Shown here: positions 7,090 through 15,557 of the stretch, one piece after another
Numbering within the stretch: the stretch's first letter is position 1
Layout of the letters: each line of letters opens with the position of its first letter
NCBI RefSeq assembly: GCF_000632495.1
Contig: NZ_JFZT01000065.1
Coordinates: 1 to 23,006 of the forward strand
DNA length: 23,006 bases
Source of the DNA: Candidatus Acidianus copahuensis
Lineage (GTDB): Archaea > Thermoproteota > Thermoprotei_A > Sulfolobales > Sulfolobaceae
Reading direction: 5' to 3'
Notes under the pieces: model-generated
What the model saw: the letters and a program-made list of their open reading frames with translations, nothing else
Databases searched by the model: none
What the model was told of the DNA's origin: nothing
Translations under genes and position numbers: made by a program

Positions 7090-8694
7090 ATGGGGGGTAT
7101 AAGAGTAAATTCAATAACATCACTATTTCTAATAACTCTTCTATCAGTCACGCTTATATCTTCGATGATTTACGTATTCATGCCTAAGTTAGTTGGTGAA
7201 ATTAGTCTTCCTTCTGGAACTATAGAATATTTCAAAGATATAGATGGGTACTTCCTAATAAAGGTTTACTTTAAGAATGGAAGCTCAGCAAATCCTGTAA
7301 ACGCTATAATTACAGTTATTGCAAATGAACCTCACAACGTTAAGACAATAATTAACAGTAATGGAAGCACATTTAAAATACCATTTAGTGAAATCCTACC
7401 TTACGCCATGATGTGGAAGGGAAGAAAAGTAAACACTTCACTCTTAGTAATAGCTAGTTATATTGAAGGAAACAAGACTTACATACAAACAATGGAAATA
7501 CCTTACAACCCCTCATGGGTAATTGAAAACTTAAGGTATGGAATAATTGCAAACATGATGATAACACCTTTAAATTTGGTTAAAAACATTAGTGCACCAT
7601 ATATAAAGAATGTACCACATATAAAGGCGCCCTATTACATTTATAATCCTCCTGGAGGAGGAAATTGTTATCCACTCATATTTAATATAACATGTGATGA
7701 AGAAGTAAATGCACCCAACTTTGTGATGGGATATTACATATATGAACCAACTACCACAGATATAGTTTATAATGATTTACAAGTTCCTTTAAATTGGGTT
7801 ATCTTAAGTAAAGGAGTAATAAACAACGATAATTTCAGTTTTGTAGAGATTCAAACTAACTTGAATGGTAAAGTTTCTTGGTTTGCATATGCTAATAGTA
7901 GTGGATATATCGGAACATCTTTTTCTGAAAACGTAAATTGGCAATCTTCCCCTACCTTAGAGTATTCTCAGGCAAAGTTATTAGGACCTGGTGCTACGGT
8001 ATATACTTATTATAATGCTACTTTTGCTATAATAAAGTATGAAATAAAGCTATATATGTCTCGTTTTGGATATATACCTGCAGGCTCGACATATGTTTTT
8101 GAGGTTTTAAATGTTGGTCAAAATATAGGTTCCGGCATAGGGTCTCAATATGGTTATGCTGAGGTTTATTATACAAATTCTTCTGGAACCTACATAAAGT
8201 GGCTACCTTATGGCAATAGTTCCATATACTATTACTTAAATTACCTAGGCTTAGCACATTCAGCTGGTCAAATATGGGGATATGCAACGTGGTCAAATGG
8301 AAATTTGGTGAACATAGAACCTCCTCTAATCTACTCTTCAGCTCCACCGCATATTGGCACGTCTCTATCTGAAATAGATTATCAAGTTCAAAATAACGAA
8401 GTTGGATCAATAGTTCTAGACGCAGCTTTGGACGTTTTACCGTTTGTCGTAGCGCCTGAATCTACAGCATTAGAAATAGCAATAGATCTAGGTTTAGATG
8501 CATTATCTAATGTGATATGGCTTGACATGCCTAGTAACGTATTACAAAACTACGCCAGTAATACATGGCTACAAATTTTCATTAATGGTAGCGGTACCGT
8601 TTTCGTTAGTTTGCTTAATGCATCAAATAAACTATCTCCCCCATTACAAGGATTTGTATTAAACTATTCAGATTATTATTACGGAGACTACTAA
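7090..8694 (+). CDS. secreted or surface-anchored glycoprotein, 534 aa, unknown function
   Basis: The N-terminus has a basic start (MGGIRVN) and one hydrophobic helix (about residues 10-32, SLFLITLLSVTLISSMIYVF), a signal peptide or signal anchor. The rest is extracellular in character: rich in Tyr, Asn, Ser, Thr and Gly, poor in charged residues, with more than ten N-x-S/T sequons (for example NGSS, NKT, NIS, NAT, NAS). Beta-rich architecture is likely. A hydrophobic, acidic stretch (IVLDAALDVLPFVVAPES, about residues 438-455) lies near the C-terminus, but there is no C-terminal membrane anchor. One Cys pair (GGGNCYPLIFNITCDE, about residues 195-210) could form a disulfide. I do not recognise a catalytic motif. 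It could be a cell-surface or virus-receptor-like protein; function is unknown. Confidence 0.75.
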   Translation: MGGIRVNSITSLFLITLLSVTLISSMIYVFMPKLVGEISLPSGTIEYFKDIDGYFLIKVYFKNGSSANPVNAIITVIANEPHNVKTIINSNGSTFKIPFSEILPYAMMWKGRKVNTSLLVIASYIEGNKTYIQTMEIPYNPSWVIENLRYGIIANMMITPLNLVKNISAPYIKNVPHIKAPYYIYNPPGGGNCYPLIFNITCDEEVNAPNFVMGYYIYEPTTTDIVYNDLQVPLNWVILSKGVINNDNFSFVEIQTNLNGKVSWFAYANSSGYIGTSFSENVNWQSSPTLEYSQAKLLGPGATVYTYYNATFAIIKYEIKLYMSRFGYIPAGSTYVFEVLNVGQNIGSGIGSQYGYAEVYYTNSSGTYIKWLPYGNSSIYYYLNYLGLAHSAGQIWGYATWSNGNLVNIEPPLIYSSAPPHIGTSLSEIDYQVQNNEVGSIVLDAALDVLPFVVAPESTALEIAIDLGLDALSNVIWLDMPSNVLQNYASNTWLQIFINGSGTVFVSLLNASNKLSPPLQGFVLNYSDYYYGDY

Positions 8695-8726
8695 AACTAC
8701 TTAAACCTTAATTAGCTTAAAGCAAT

Positions 8727-8740
8727 TCTCTTTTTTTTCA
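8727..8740 (+). terminator. T-rich terminator-like tract
   Basis: CTCTTTTTTTTC lies about 35 bp after the surface-protein stop codon. Archaeal termination uses such U-tracts without a needed hairpin. Confidence 0.4.
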
Positions 8741-8905
8741 TAAACCCTTTTATAGAATTATTTCACAACAGATTACGCTTGCTCATTAGTATTACCCATA
8801 GTCCACATTCTACTATATCGTAATGTTATGGTTATAAGATTTTATTAAAATGAGGGCACTACAAAATAGTAAACTTTATTATGCATATAAAAAGATTTAT
8901 CATAC

Positions 8906-9439
8906 ATGAGTATGAATAGGTATTTATACTCATTCTATTTCGCATATATTCTATATCTATTTGTAAGGCTTACATTACCCACGCTTTCTGAAATTCTAAC
9001 ATTATCCACTCTCCCACAACCATATTTCCTCCTTTACACTCCTAGCAACCTTATCTTATTTAATTTAATATTCGTCATAATCTTAGTAATTATCCTATCA
9101 TACCTAGCATCTTTATTTAGGGCTAATGGTAATGGGGAAAGGTTTTCAGCAATATTTATAGCTATAATCCTCTTCTCCCTTTCAATTTTGATAGAATTGA
9201 CAGTCATTGGAATTCAGTTTTTCTTCCTCTTCCTATACGCTGTTTTCAATATTATTTCCTATATACTAATTTTCGCCACACTAGCTTCTTTATCGAAGAG
9301 TAAGTTAGCTAAAGCCCTTTGGATTTTATCGTTATTATTCCTAATACCACTACCCTACTTTTACGTAGCCTTAGTAGCAAGCGGTTTCGCTGCCTACATA
9401 GATATGCAAAATCTTAAGGTAAATTATAAGCAGTACTGA
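8906..9439 (+). CDS. small integral membrane protein, 177 aa, unknown
   Basis: About five strongly hydrophobic segments can be seen: residues 8-25, 47-70, 80-103, 105-127 and 136-163. A short polar loop FRANGNGERF lies between the second and third helices, and the C-terminus is polar (MQNLKVNYKQY). No transport or enzyme motif is visible. A TATA box, ATATAAAA (8885-8892), lies about 24 bp before the second Met codon (8912) and 18 bp before the first (8906). The leaderless start may therefore be 8912, giving 175 aa. It follows the surface-protein gene on the same strand but has its own promoter. Confidence 0.65.
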   Translation: MSMNRYLYSFYFAYILYLFVRLTLPTLSEILTLSTLPQPYFLLYTPSNLILFNLIFVIILVIILSYLASLFRANGNGERFSAIFIAIILFSLSILIELTVIGIQFFFLFLYAVFNIISYILIFATLASLSKSKLAKALWILSLLFLIPLPYFYVALVASGFAAYIDMQNLKVNYKQY

Positions 9440-9604
9440 ATCAAAATGAATTTTTCACCCTATCCTAGTTTCCTCTGAAATATGCTGTAACACGTGGTTG
9501 TTTGCAAAATGGAGTCCAGAATAGTGCAAGGGATTCATCCATTTGTAGGGAAAACATTTACTTGTGATAAAACCCATAAACTTTGGGTTAATGGAACAAG
9601 GAGT

Positions 9605-9691
9605 TCGTCTTTCCTCATTCCTAAGCATTACCCCCCTAACCCTAAAACCCTTAGCAAAAATTGGATAACACAAACAAAATTGTTGGATACA
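9605..9691 (-). repeat. about 80-bp dispersed repeat, copy B
   Basis: Read on the minus strand this is TGTATCCAACAATTTTG through GAGGAAAGACGA, over 90% identical to 6764-6840 apart from about 7 extra G-rich bases. With copy A it brackets the surface-protein and membrane-protein genes in inverted orientation. Confidence 0.75.
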
Positions 9692-9818
9692 CATCCTTCT
9701 CCTACCGTAGACAATAATTAGTTCGAAGTTAGGCGAGTTTACCCTCTCCCTTATCGCTTCAATCTCTTTTTCCCATCCAAAAATATCATATTCATGAATA
9801 TCATATTTTGAAATATGA

Positions 9819-9960
9819 TTTCAGTGCGTGTAGACTAGACTGGTGTTAAGTTTACATAGAGTGGAAAAGACGTTAAGAGTGTGTTCTAAGCGAGAGAGGA
9901 CTGTAAATCCGGTGTAAGGGTAAAGTCTACAAGGAACGGGAATTTCTCTTTCTCATCTCC
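9819..9960 (+). repeat. 142-bp structured direct repeat, copy 1
   Basis: It begins TTTCAGTG and ends after AATTTCTCTTTCTC. A 38-base core (9913-9950) is identical in copy 2 at 11213-11250. GTAGACT (9830-9836) can pair with AGTCTAC (9924-9930), closing a loop of about 87 nt, and a small hairpin lies within. The element does not code for protein in any frame. It may be a structured RNA or a mobile-element end. Confidence 0.7.
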
Positions 9961-10427
9961 ACTAAATACGGTACAGTCTGGCGTATTATTATCGTCATGG
10001 ACCATTTTAAGGTCATGAAAATAACTTGCCTCTTTGCGAAAAGCGTTGTAAAAGATCAAAGGTGACTTGTCGTATTACAAGGGTTTTAGATGGTATAATG
10101 GTTAGATCCAAATTACTCAATCTCTAGCTTAGAATCTAAAAGTTCCTGCCACTAGAGCGGCTTTACAATTCATTCTAAACCTACCCTTCATTAGAAAAGA
10201 AAAAGTTTCCTCTATTTAGTTCTTTGCCGAGAGCCTACGATAACGGCTCGATCAAAGACAATACTTAATCATTTCGTAAGAACAATCGTCTGCGTTAAAC
10301 ATGCAAAATCATGATAAAAAAAGTCACTGAATCGAATTTCTCGCATTTTTAACTCTGAGATCTAAACAATGTACCCTCGTATTAAAATGAGAAGTTGGTA
10401 GTCGAAGTGTGAAACAGTAAGTAAATG

Positions 10428-10500
10428 TTAAAAAAAGGGAGAAATATATTAGTTAAAAAAGGAATAAAGAATAAAAAAATATAATAACATTAATAAAAAT
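10428..10500 (-). terminator. T-rich tracts after the minus-strand PH-like gene
   Basis: On the minus strand several T-runs (TTTTTTATTC, CCTTTTTTAAC, CCCTTTTTTT) follow the stop codon of the gene at 10504-10998. They fit an archaeal multi-U terminator. Confidence 0.4.
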
Positions 10501-10503
10501 CAC

Positions 10504-10998
10504 CTACGTATTATGGGCTAAAAGTCTTTGTTTTATCATCTCAACCTTTACTTCGGGGTTAGGAACGTTTCTTAACATATGTCTCTGCCCGTTTTTCAGC
10601 ACTATGGTTATCTCGCCAGCAGTCGCAGTAGTGGGTAATCTCTCGTAATACGTGGTCACAGACCTTACTACATAAACGTCAGCAATATCGCTCCAGCTGT
10701 ATAGGTACTTCTTTCCGAAACCAGTAGTGATACCGCGTTTATAAATACCTTTGTCGTCCATGTCAATAAATCCTAAAAATGACATGCTAATAACTCTACC
10801 TTGGAAAAATATATACATCGCTGAAGGGAAGCCAATTAACAGATACAGTAAGAATAGCAGGAAATAGCCTACCATAGCGATACTATTAGCGTTCGCGAAC
10901 ATTAGTCCTAGTATTATTAGAGCTCCTATACCGTACCCTACGAGTACTGCAGCGAATCTGTCCATAATTACTAAGCCCAAAACGACATTAATAAACAT
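10504..10998 (-). CDS. two-helix membrane protein with bacterial-PH-like domain
   Basis: Two hydrophobic helices near the N-terminus (about residues 14-34 and 40-65) are followed by a cytoplasmic beta-rich domain of about 95 residues. That domain contains FIDMDDKGIYKRG, KKYLYSWSDIADVYVV, GEITIVLKNGQRHML and a final helix. This arrangement matches proteins with a bPH2/DUF304-type pleckstrin-like domain on a membrane hairpin. Their role is generally unknown. The Met at residue 12 (10965, MDRFAAV) has a TATA-like GTTTATTA about 27 bp upstream and may be the real leaderless start. An alternative TATA (TTTATATAA, about 11051-11059) would serve the first Met. It lies between the two 142-bp direct repeats. 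Confidence 0.7.
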   Translation of the reverse strand: MFINVVLGLVIMDRFAAVLVGYGIGALIILGLMFANANSIAMVGYFLLFLLYLLIGFPSAMYIFFQGRVISMSFLGFIDMDDKGIYKRGITTGFGKKYLYSWSDIADVYVVRSVTTYYERLPTTATAGEITIVLKNGQRHMLRNVPNPEVKVEMIKQRLLAHNT

Positions 10999-11118
10999 TA
11001 CTTACGACAAAATTCGTGTATTCTCAACTTATTTCGTCTCTCTAATCCGAATTATATAAATGAGATTGTAATTCAAAATAGAGTTTAATTAATTGTGTTC
11101 CTTTGTTTTAAAATTAAA

Positions 11119-11259
11119 TTTCAGTGTGCGGAGACTAGACTAGTGTTAAGTCCACATAAGGTGGAATAGACGTTAGTAACACGTTATAAGTGAAGGGGAG
11201 CTTTAAACACAATGTAAGGGTAAAGTCTACAAGGAACGGGAATTTCTCTTCCTCTCTCC
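11119..11259 (+). repeat. 142-bp structured direct repeat, copy 2
   Basis: This aligns almost without gaps to 9819-9960. The 5' portion is diverged, and the 38 bases at 11213-11250 are identical. GGAGACT (11130-11136) still pairs with AGTCTAC (11224-11230) except for one base. CCAC/GTGG (about 11151-11163) forms a small hairpin; in copy 1 the same place is TTAC/GTGG, still pairable with G-U. No gene lies between 10999 and 11359 apart from this repeat. Confidence 0.7.
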
Positions 11260-11330
11260 GCAAATGCTATTCTTTAACCTTCTCTCCCCTCTCTGTAATA
11301 AGGTTGATCCCCATTTCCCGCAGATTAAGA

Positions 11331-11338
11331 CATAAAAG
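11331..11338 (+). promoter_or_regulatory. TATA box of the DUF1028 gene
   Basis: CATAAAAG centred 26 bp before the ATG at 11360, predicting a leaderless transcript and supporting that start. Confidence 0.5.
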
Positions 11339-11359
11339 TCATCACAATCGCATCATATT

Positions 11360-12166
11360 ATGACTTTCTCAATAGTAATTTATGACCCAGAAATTAAGGC
11401 ATGGGGGATAGGGGTAGCGAGTAAGTTTTTAGCAGTTGGAGCCTTCGTACCATGGTTGAAACCCGGTGCAGGGGCAATCGCTACACAAGCGCTGGCTAAC
11501 TTAAAATACGGCGTAGAGGGTTTACAGTTACTGGAAAAGTATGATGCTAAAACAACCCTAGAAAAGCTCATATCCTCAGATCCTTTGAGTGAGCGCAGGC
11601 AAGTTGGGATTGTGGACTCAAAGGGAAGCGCTGTAGCCTTTACTGGGAAGGAGTGTTACCCATACGCAGGGCACATCATCGGCAATAACTTCACAGTACA
11701 AGGAAATATATTGGCTGGGGAAGAGGTGTTAGAGGCTATGGCTAAGGTAGCTGAAGGAAAGGGAAAAATCCATGAAAAGATATTCAACGCTTTATTGGAG
11801 GCCGATAACAAAGGAGGAGATAGGAGGGGAAAGCAGAGCGCAGCTATCGTAGTTGTAAAGATGCCTGAGGGTGAGGTTAGTGAGATCAACCCGTCAGCAG
11901 TAGGTAAGTTTTTAGATATTAGGGTTGACGACGACAGTGACCCAATAAACGAGATAGGGAGGGTGATGAAGATATGGGAAGCTACGTTCTTGGAGGAAGA
12001 GATGGTTAACGTTAAGGACTATGAGAGTGAAATTTCAGAGGCTTTGAGGAAGTTAGGATATAAGGACTTGAAGAGTTGGATAGAGGTAAACAACTTTGAA
12101 AACAAGTTTACCGGGGATAAGATAGGGAAGAACGTGTTAGAGATCCTTCTGAGTAAGAGAAAATGA
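11360..12166 (+). CDS. DUF1028 family protein (Ntn-hydrolase-like)
   Basis: This is a confident match to the DUF1028 family over its first 190 residues. Signature segments are MTFSIVIYDPE, ASKFLAVGAFVPWLKPGAGA, IATQALANLKYGVEGL, RRQVGIVDSKGS, AGHIIGNNFTVQGNILAG and GGDRRGKQSAAIVV. The family is thought to have an N-terminal-nucleophile hydrolase fold. The conserved Thr directly after the initiator Met could be the nucleophile once Met is removed, which is inference. The C-terminal 75 residues (WEATFLEEEM onward) form the helical extension found in longer members. The substrate is unknown. It is transcribed alone, convergent with the aldehyde dehydrogenase gene. Confidence 0.9.
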   Translation: MTFSIVIYDPEIKAWGIGVASKFLAVGAFVPWLKPGAGAIATQALANLKYGVEGLQLLEKYDAKTTLEKLISSDPLSERRQVGIVDSKGSAVAFTGKECYPYAGHIIGNNFTVQGNILAGEEVLEAMAKVAEGKGKIHEKIFNALLEADNKGGDRRGKQSAAIVVVKMPEGEVSEINPSAVGKFLDIRVDDDSDPINEIGRVMKIWEATFLEEEMVNVKDYESEISEALRKLGYKDLKSWIEVNNFENKFTGDKIGKNVLEILLSKRK

Positions 12167-12427
12167 TGTGTAGTTCTGGAAATTGTATATTATCATGAAG
12201 ATATAAATCCAAGTAAATCTTTACCTAAATTGGTACATTTTAAAATTGCAATATCCTTTTGCTTCTGTTAACAGGCCTTTCAACTGATTTATCGGAAAAC
12301 TTTTTAATTATCAGGATCTTGGCCAATCATTTCTTAGAAAAATCTCACTTAAATTATTATCATTAGTAATTTTTTAATTAACTTTAAACTCAATTAGCTA
12401 AATTAGAAATTCACTCATAAAAAGTAT

Positions 12428-13876
12428 TTAACTTAAGTTATATTCTACGACTTTTACCTCAGTCATCTCCAACATTGTGTCTCTTACTCCTTCTCTACCG
12501 ATCCCACTTTTCCTAAATCCTCCGAAAGGTAAATTATCCCACCTTAACCTAGTTACATCATTTATCATTACTGTTCCAGATTTTATTTTTGACGCTATTT
12601 TATAAGCTCTTGAAAAGTCTTTAGTGAATACAGATGCATCTAAACCGTATTCAGAGGTATTAGCTATTGACACGGCCTCATCATCGCTGGATACCTCCAC
12701 CATTGGAAGTAGAGGACCGAATATCTCCTCTTTCATTACTCTAACTTTTTCATTGAAACCTCTTAGTTTTAATATTGTTGGAGGGAAGAAATAGCCAGTA
12801 GTTGGAATATCTTTACCTTGATAAACAACTTCTGCACCAGATCGTATGGCGTCATCTAAGAAGGACTTCATATTCTCAACCGCATCCTTTGTTATTAACG
12901 GACCAATATCTGTTCCCTCGTCCAACGGGTTGCCCATTTTAATCTTGCTTAATTTTTCAGATAAGGCTTTAGAGAACTCGGTTGCTATCTCTTTTCTCAC
13001 TATTATCCTTTTCGTAGCATTACAGAACTGACCAGCATAGTCAAATCTACCTGTAATAGCTGCATTCACAGCTCTTTGAATATCAGCGTCCTCTAAGACA
13101 ATCATAGCGTCACTTCCTCCGAGCTCCATAATAGCCCTCTTTCCATTGGCTATGGCTCTAGATGCTAGGTTTAATCCTACGCTTGAAGACCCTGTAAAAG
13201 TTATTAGGGAGACCTTAGGATTTGTAGTAAATTCTTCACCTATCATTTCTGAATTTCCCGTTACAATATTGATGGAACCTGGTGGAAATCCGACTTCCAA
13301 AAGAATCTCAGCTAGCCTTATTTGGGTTAATGGCGCTAAAATGGTGGGTTTGTGCACTACTGTATTACCCACTGCAAGGGCCGGAGCCACCTTATGTGCA
13401 AACGAAGCTGCTGGAAAGTTAAAAGGCGTTATAGAAGCCACTACCCCTACGGGATCTCTTTTCACGAAAGCAATCCTGTTTTCGTTGCCTGGCGGGAATT
13501 CATAAACGTCTAATGGTACAAATCGCCCGGAAAATACGTTCTTAATTTCTTCAGCTGCTAAGTCAAATATCTGTGCAGCCCTTAAGATTTCAACGCGGGA
13601 AGATTTTATTGGCCTTCCTATCTCCCTCACCATTAATGTTGCGAGTTCCTCTTGTCTTTGTCTAATGAGTTCCGAGGCCTTATGCAAGAACTTAGATCTC
13701 ATATAGGGAGGAATAGCTTGTAATTTGTCCAATGTTTGAAACGCAATATCAATAGCCTCTTTTACCTTATCTCTATCTAATAGGGGAATGTAATCTATTT
13801 CCTTACCTGTTGCAGGTTCACGAAGTGTAATTCTGTCCTCGGTTTCCACTCTTTCCGAGCCTATAATTACTTTCAT
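12428..13876 (-). CDS. NAD(P)-dependent aldehyde dehydrogenase (possibly GAPN-like)
   Basis: This is a full-length ALDH-superfamily enzyme (482 aa from the chosen start) that oxidises an aldehyde to an acid with NAD(P)+. Motifs in order: the catalytic Asn in ITPFNFP (about residue 145), VGNTVVHKP in the cofactor site, FTGSSSVG, the general-base Glu in IMELGGSDAMIVLED (about residue 245) and the nucleophile Cys in YAGQFCNATKR (about residue 280). EEIFGPLLPMVEV and LPFGGFRKSGIGREG follow. It could be a non-phosphorylating glyceraldehyde-3-phosphate dehydrogenase or a semialdehyde or lactaldehyde dehydrogenase; the motifs do not decide. The frame is open to an ATG at 13927, but MKVIIGSERVE at 13876 matches the family N-terminus, and a TATA-like CTTAATAC lies about 27 bp upstream. 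Confidence 0.92.
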   Translation of the reverse strand: MKVIIGSERVETEDRITLREPATGKEIDYIPLLDRDKVKEAIDIAFQTLDKLQAIPPYMRSKFLHKASELIRQRQEELATLMVREIGRPIKSSRVEILRAAQIFDLAAEEIKNVFSGRFVPLDVYEFPPGNENRIAFVKRDPVGVVASITPFNFPAASFAHKVAPALAVGNTVVHKPTILAPLTQIRLAEILLEVGFPPGSINIVTGNSEMIGEEFTTNPKVSLITFTGSSSVGLNLASRAIANGKRAIMELGGSDAMIVLEDADIQRAVNAAITGRFDYAGQFCNATKRIIVRKEIATEFSKALSEKLSKIKMGNPLDEGTDIGPLITKDAVENMKSFLDDAIRSGAEVVYQGKDIPTTGYFFPPTILKLRGFNEKVRVMKEEIFGPLLPMVEVSSDDEAVSIANTSEYGLDASVFTKDFSRAYKIASKIKSGTVMINDVTRLRWDNLPFGGFRKSGIGREGVRDTMLEMTEVKVVEYNLS

Positions 13877-14017
13877 TATTATATTTCCTTTTATTGTAGT
13901 ATTAAGCATTATGTGTATTAAAATCAATACAACAGCAACTAGAGTGGAGGAAGAGTGTAAATTGGTTTTTAGAAGTATTGAGGGAATATAAACATAGACA
14001 AAACAATAGAGGTTAAT

Positions 14018-14160
14018 GAAGCAATTTTAATAGGTAAAGTTGATACGTGTTTTTGGTTTTTCTTATTATTTATATCTAACTATATTCAAGACCCATCAAT
14101 CCTAAAAACGTCATAATAAGAAATACTGAAGCTGACCTTAAATCAGCTGTATTTAAGCCT
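14018..14160 (+). other. possible N-terminal scrap of the MFS transporter
   Basis: In one frame the sequence reads VNEAILIGKVDTCFWFFLLFISNY before a stop. This hydrophobic stretch could be the first helix of the transporter whose C-terminus follows, implying a large internal deletion. The match rests only on hydrophobicity and position. Confidence 0.2.
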
Positions 14161-14574
14161 ATGAGTACTGTATCTATTAAGAAGATGCTTCCTATTATAT
14201 CATTATCTGTAGCGTTTATTTTTAGTAGCATGATTCTCTATCTTTTATTTTACCATGCTGGTGTTGGAGGAGTAGGTTGGGTACTTCAAGGAGAAACACT
14301 TCCAACTGAATTCAGAGGAAGAGGAATGGGAATTCTGGCTGCAATTGATTGGTTTTCAAACTTCTTTATAATATACATATTTCCATTTTGGAAAGCATCT
14401 TTTGGTATATTCCCATTTTTTATTTTTGAATTAATATTAAGTGTACTTACAACAATATATGTCATTACTTTAGTCCCAGAAACTAAAGGAGTACCACTAG
14501 ATGAGATACCAAGGTTGTTCAACAAGAATTTAAAACGATATTGGAAAATAGCCAAGAAAGAAGAAAGTAAATAA
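14161..14574 (+). pseudogene. MFS (sugar-type) transporter, C-terminal fragment
   Basis: Only the last third of a major facilitator transporter is present: 137 residues from an ATG, against about 450 for a full protein. The diagnostic sequence is GWVLQGETLPTEFRGRGMG, the loop before the last helices in sugar and metabolite porters. It is followed by the last membrane segments and VPETKGVPLDEIP, the conserved cytoplasmic end motif. The frame is open upstream to a TAA near 14085 but lacks any further helices, so about 300 residues are missing. A T-tract (14577-14583) follows the stop. Transport activity is very unlikely. Confidence 0.75.
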
Positions 14575-15130
14575 TTTTTTTTAAAACATAATTATAATAT
14601 TTAAGAATTTTTATATGTAGATATATTTAGCTTTCAGTAGTTTAACCTTGCATGAATAAGCTTTATCTGATGAGAAGCAATAATTAATACTTTATCCCTA
14701 AGCCTTGTATGTAAAATTAATACAGTCGTAGGAATATTTGAGTATATTTCGAGTTATTGTCTTATTATTCAGCTTGTTAAACACAATTGCAGTTTATTAG
14801 ATTTTAACAACATGTGACGCGTTACATGAGGGAAAGAAAATCCGTATTATTAAAATCATCACTAAACACGAGAATAAAAGAGGGAATTAATTATATATAA
14901 TAGGCTAATTTAATGTAATTTAGCAATAATTAGACAAAATATATTATTAGCTTCAAGTATTTTAGATATATCCGATAAGTTTCTTATGTCAGAATAACAC
15001 TTAACTGGAAGTTTTGGACGTTATTACAAGGAATTATCTGCTCAAATTTTCTTCCTAAATTATTAAAAAATGGAGAAAATAAATTCACACCGTATAATCT
15101 TCTATATAGTTTAAGGAGTGAGACATAAGG
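14575..15130. other. AT-rich gene-free stretch with an 18-bp palindrome
   Basis: No gene or RNA is recognised. The only structure I see is CATGTGACGCGTTACATG at 14811-14828, an inverted repeat with a single mismatched pair, GC-rich in its centre amid AT-rich DNA. It could be a regulator-binding site, but no gene starts near it. Confidence 0.4.
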
Positions 15131-15134
15131 GGGA

Positions 15135-15290
15135 AACTAAGGATGTGTCGGTTCCCTCAAATCCATTTCGGTAGTGTAGGTTAGATTAGCTCACTAGTGG
15201 ATCCTGATGAACAGCTTTGTTAAGAGCGTGGTGAAATCAAGTTGTTTCATGAACAAGGAATGTCCGTAAAACCTAAATCCCTGGGCAAAC
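15135..15290 (+). mobile_element. second IS200/IS605-like right-end relic, diverged
   Basis: Shared blocks with the minus strand of 3590-3770 occur in the same order: CTAAGGATGTG, then TTAGCTCACTAGTGG, then CAGCTTTGTTAAGAGCGTGG, then AATGTCCGTAAAACC with AAATCCC. The terminal hairpin is degraded here, because the 5' arm no longer matches the 3' arm well. It faces the opposite way to the first copy and is not next to a tnpB gene. No gene occurs from 15291 to 15557 either. That part holds a small hairpin AGGATC/GATCCT at 15431-15452. Confidence 0.45.
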
Positions 15291-15557
15291 ATAGCTGTTA
15301 GTAACACAATAAAGGGGACAGAAACGGGTAGAACTACGTAGGATTGTAAATTCATCAAAAAATCAAGAAACTTCACAAGTTGTTACAATATAGCTTTATT
15401 TCAGCGAAGATCTAAAAGGACTGAACGTAAAGGATCATGCTTTAACGATCCTGTATCGTTTAAAACTATATCATTAGTTGCTAGAGAGCGTTCAAGCTTA
15501 CGTTTAATGGTTAACCCTCTATGGTTTACCTTACGCTATCTGTGTAAGCAATTTCCT

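Larger units (their letters stand above)
9440..10427. other. about 1 kb gene-free stretch carrying repeats and relics
   Basis: No convincing gene is present. The stretch holds repeat copy B (9605-9691), a hairpin AACCCA/TGGGTT at 9571-9589, and the first 142-bp structured repeat (9819-9960). The minus-strand frame from 9694 to 9455 reads MLRNEERRTPCSINPKF but lies over the repeat and looks like repeat sequence, not a gene. Between 9961 and 10427 I see only short frames, plus one hairpin, GCCG/CGGC, near 10227-10248. Confidence 0.5.

Noticed and set aside
8027..8410. 127-aa minus-strand ORF
   Set aside because: Antisense shadow of the surface-protein gene, with no domain or promoter.
9455..9721. 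79-aa minus-strand and 75-aa plus-strand ORFs
   Set aside because: They overlap each other across dispersed repeat copy B; the other copy (6764-6840) does not keep either frame open.
13146..13505. 119-aa plus-strand ORF
   Set aside because: Lies wholly opposite the aldehyde dehydrogenase gene, whose motifs are unmistakable.
15194..15376. 60-aa minus-strand hydrophobic ORF
   Set aside because: Runs across the IS605-like end relic in antisense, with no homologue recognised and no promoter.
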